64,000 nucleotides of DNA from the NCBI GenBank assembly GCA_947581615.1, contig CANPVD010000045.1, positions 1 to 64,000 on the forward strand. The letters run 5' to 3'. Positions 62,381 to 64,000 of this stretch are shown here, one piece after another. The position numbers were made by a program, and so were the translations under genes. Under the pieces are notes generated by a model that was not told where the DNA came from, ran no database searches, and saw nothing but the letters and a program-made list of their open reading frames with translations. Positions within the stretch are counted from its first letter, which is position 1. Each line of letters starts with the position of its first letter. Source of the stretch: Candidatus Humimonas hydrogenitrophica. GTDB taxonomy: Bacteria > Gemmatimonadota > Gemmatimonadetes > Palauibacterales > Palauibacteraceae.

Positions 62381-62809
62381 TCAGGCGTCGCGCACGGGCC
62401 GCTCGCCGGGCGGCAGGACCGCCGTGGCCTCGATCTCGACCACGGCGCCCTCGTCCACCAGTCCGGTGACCTCGAGCACGGCCATGGCCGGGTAATGCCG
62501 CCCCATGAGCTCGCGGTATGCCTCGCCGAGGGGCCGCCGCGAGGCCCGGTAGGCGGCCAGGTCCGTGACGTACACGGTGAGTCGGCCGATGTCCCCGGCC
62601 GCGCCGCCCGCCTCGCGAACCACGGCCAGGACGTTGACGAGGGCGCCCCGGAACTGCTCCACGAAGGTCGAGCCGCGGATCTTCCCGTCGGCGTCCCGGT
62701 CCGTCTGGCCGGCCACCAGGAGCAGCCGGCCCCAGGCCGGAGCCAGGAGCCCGTGGTTCCAGCCGCGCGGCTTCCCGAGGGCCCCGGGGTTCACGATCCG
62801 GAAGCTCAC
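62381..62809 (-). CDS. RidA (YjgF/YER057c/UK114) family protein
   Basis: The 142-residue trimeric chorismate-mutase-like fold begins FRIVNPGALGKPRGWNHGLLA, then LLVAGQTDRDADGKI, FRGALVNVLAVVREAGG, LTVYVTDLAAYR, YPAMAVLEVTGLVDEGAVVEIEATAVL. RidA proteins hydrolyse reactive enamines/imines to ketones plus ammonia. Placed in this operon it could deaminate the 2-amino-ene product of the oxygenase fusion. GTG 62809 overlaps the SDR stop. Confidence 0.9.
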   Translation of the reverse strand: MSFRIVNPGALGKPRGWNHGLLAPAWGRLLLVAGQTDRDADGKIRGSTFVEQFRGALVNVLAVVREAGGAAGDIGRLTVYVTDLAAYRASRRPLGEAYRELMGRHYPAMAVLEVTGLVDEGAVVEIEATAVLPPGERPVRDA

Positions 62810-63582
62810 GCCAGCAGCTCCCCCCCGTCGATCACGACGGCCTGCCCGTTCACCCCACGCGCCCCCTCCCCACACAGCCACACGGCCGCGTCCGCCACCT
62901 CGCCGGGCTCGATGAGACGACCCTGGGGATTCTGGGAGAGGAGGAACCCAAGGGCCTCCTCGGGGGTGCGGTCCGTGGTGGCCGCGATGTCGGCCACCGC
63001 GTCCCGCGTCATGGCCGTGTCCACGTAGCCGGGGCACAGGGCGTTCACGGTGACTCCCCGGCCGGCCACCTCGGCGGCGGCGCAGCGGGCCAGCCCCACG
63101 ACGGCGTGCTTGGAGGCGGCGTAGGCGGCGATGTAGCGCGCCCCGGCGAGCCCGGCCACCGAGGCCACGTACACGATCCGGCCCCAGCCGCGCTCGGCCA
63201 TGCCGGGCAGGAAGGCCCGGGTGCACAGGAAGGCGCCGGTGGCGTTCACCTCCAGCACCCGCCGCCACTCTTCCAGCTCGAGGTGCCGGATGGGGGCGGA
63301 GGAGGCGATCCCGGCCGCGTGCACGAGGACGTCCACGCGACCGAGCTCGGCGGCGGCCGCCCCGGCGAGAGCCTCGACCGCCTCGGGGTCCGTGACGTCG
63401 CAGGGCACGGCCACGGCACGTCCGCCGCCGGAGCGGATGCCGTCGGCCACGGCCTCGATCTCGCGGGCCGTGCGCGCGCTCACCGCGACGGCCGCCCCGG
63501 CTCCCGCCAGGGCGCGGGCGGCGGCCGCACCGATCCCCCGGCCGCCGCCGGTGACGACCGCCGTGCGGCCCTCGAGGCTCAC
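62806..63582 (-). CDS. Short-chain dehydrogenase/reductase
   Basis: The 258-residue classical SDR has cofactor motif TGGGRGIGAAAA, NAG-equivalent HAAGIAS, catalytic Ser in VASVAG, and Tyr-x-x-x-Lys in YAASKHAVVG, with PGYVDTAM following. The Arg-rich segment after strand 2 (SARTAR) suggests NADP. It probably interconverts a hydroxy- and keto-acyl-CoA in the pathway. The start is GTG 63582, overlapping the next upstream stop. Confidence 0.92.
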   Translation of the reverse strand: MSLEGRTAVVTGGGRGIGAAAARALAGAGAAVAVSARTAREIEAVADGIRSGGGRAVAVPCDVTDPEAVEALAGAAAAELGRVDVLVHAAGIASSAPIRHLELEEWRRVLEVNATGAFLCTRAFLPGMAERGWGRIVYVASVAGLAGARYIAAYAASKHAVVGLARCAAAEVAGRGVTVNALCPGYVDTAMTRDAVADIAATTDRTPEEALGFLLSQNPQGRLIEPGEVADAAVWLCGEGARGVNGQAVVIDGGELLA

Positions 63583-64000
63583 GCGCGCCGCTCCGCGCCT
63601 TCGGGAAGCTCGGCCAGCACGGCCTCCTCGAGAATCGCCCCCAGGGTCGTGATCGTCTCCCGGCCTTCTTCGACCGTGGCCTCCGCCGGTGCGCCGCAGT
63701 AGGCCCGCGCCGCCCCCGCTTCCCGGAAGCTCGTCTTCCCGTCCCGGATCGCGTCCGACAGCGAGGCGTCGACGGCCGGCAGGGAGCGCCGAACCGCTTC
63801 CCGGACCAGGTCGGGGCGCGCCGCCAGGACGACCGAGCCCTCGAACCGGCCCGCGTGGCAGGCGCCGGACAGGAACTCGTCCCCCAGCCGCGGCGCCCAG
63901 CGGCGGGAGGCGAGGTCCGGGAAGACCGGGACCAGGCAGCCGACCCCGACGATCTCGTCCCGCGCCGCCCGCACCGACGCCCGGTGCGTGGGGTCCACGT
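63579..64000 (-). CDS. Creatininase family amidohydrolase, C-terminal part (5' end outside window)
   Basis: About 140 residues are visible. GACHAGRFEGSVVLAARPDLVREA matches the creatininase signature D-x-H-A-G-x-x-E-T-S-x-x-L-x-L-x-P-x-L-V, with metal ligands His and Glu conserved. The usual N-terminal metal-binding motif (E-Q-H-G) lies beyond the edge. The family includes creatininase, the mycofactocin protein MftE and ArfB, which hydrolyses a formamide. It is the first visible gene of the tryptophan operon and may be an N-formylkynurenine formamidase or an acyl-CoA amidase (inference). Confidence 0.65.
   Translation of the reverse strand, partial: VDPTHRASVRAARDEIVGVGCLVPVFPDLASRRWAPRLGDEFLSGACHAGRFEGSVVLAARPDLVREAVRRSLPAVDASLSDAIRDGKTSFREAGAARAYCGAPAEATVEEGRETITTLGAILEEAVLAELPEGAERRA

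Noticed and set aside
63579-63998. Complete gene starting with the codon at 63998
   Set aside because: Creatininase-family proteins are about 250 residues and the N-terminal metal motif is missing, so the gene must continue past the right edge.

Overview
The window is GC-rich (by eye about 70 percent), densely coded bacterial chromosome. It has many GTG starts and 4-base stop/start overlaps. The gene content (beta-propeller lipoproteins, a propeller-type histidine kinase, a secreted DinB-fold protein, an M13 peptidase, HAF-repeat remnants) suggests a Gram-negative, Gemmatimonadota-like organism. That placement is inference from gene content only; no rRNA is present. I see no insertion sequence, prophage, CRISPR array or replication origin.

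Layout, left to right. 1-4.7 kb: the end of a Vgb-like propeller, then a minus-strand set (propeller lipoprotein, MscS channel, large secreted alpha/beta hydrolase). 4.9-8.8 kb: an envelope-stress style operon (small PspB-like coiled-coil membrane protein, YbjN-like protein, PspA, AI-2E/PerM transporter, DUF1611 P-loop protein). 8.8-12.9 kb: the ybbP-ybbA exporter divergent from tesA, the same arrangement as in Escherichia coli, with start codons overlapping on the two strands. 13-20.6 kb: suhB-cupin on minus; trpS, mgtC-like, 2-hydroxyacid dehydrogenase, pilT, dapA-like and purA on plus. 20.6-26.4 kb: a promoter and structured leader, then ffh-rpsP-rimM-trmD-rplS-rnhB, two small membrane proteins and TspO. 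26.4-31.6 kb: a flavin/PNPOx-fold protein, NhaC antiporter, a Cys/Met PLP enzyme, and a receiver/thioredoxin-reductase fusion without the redox CxxC.

31.6-34.6 kb is the loosest part. It holds a 20-codon minus-strand ORF with its own ribosome site and terminator, tRNA-Lys(TTT), a frameshifted HAF-repeat remnant, a secreted DinB protein, a Met/Gly-tailed lipoprotein and a 50-residue YHS protein. 34.7-38.6 kb: a propeller histidine kinase and NarL-type regulator pair. 39-48 kb: a cobalamin-type radical SAM protein, M13 peptidase, an outer-membrane beta-barrel candidate, an esterase, a second AI-2E transporter, two convergent CBS proteins and a SlyD-like FKBP. 48-56 kb: glpK, a CDP-alcohol phosphatidyltransferase, a metal-binding HMA protein, CtaG, nicotinate phosphoribosyltransferase, a lipoprotein, NhaA and MsrA.

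55.9-64 kb is one tight minus-strand operon running in from beyond the right edge: creatininase-family protein, SDR, RidA, crotonase, acyl-CoA dehydrogenase, a flavin monooxygenase/old-yellow-enzyme fusion, tryptophan 2,3-dioxygenase and kynureninase. Read together it looks like tryptophan degradation through kynurenine and anthranilate into the aerobic 2-aminobenzoyl-CoA route, with candidates for the poorly resolved lower steps. This is the most interesting system in the window.

A second unexpected pattern is that three genes (dapA-like, an esterase, the nicotinate phosphoribosyltransferase) have no usable ATG, GTG or TTG start but have CTG exactly behind a strong Shine-Dalgarno sequence.
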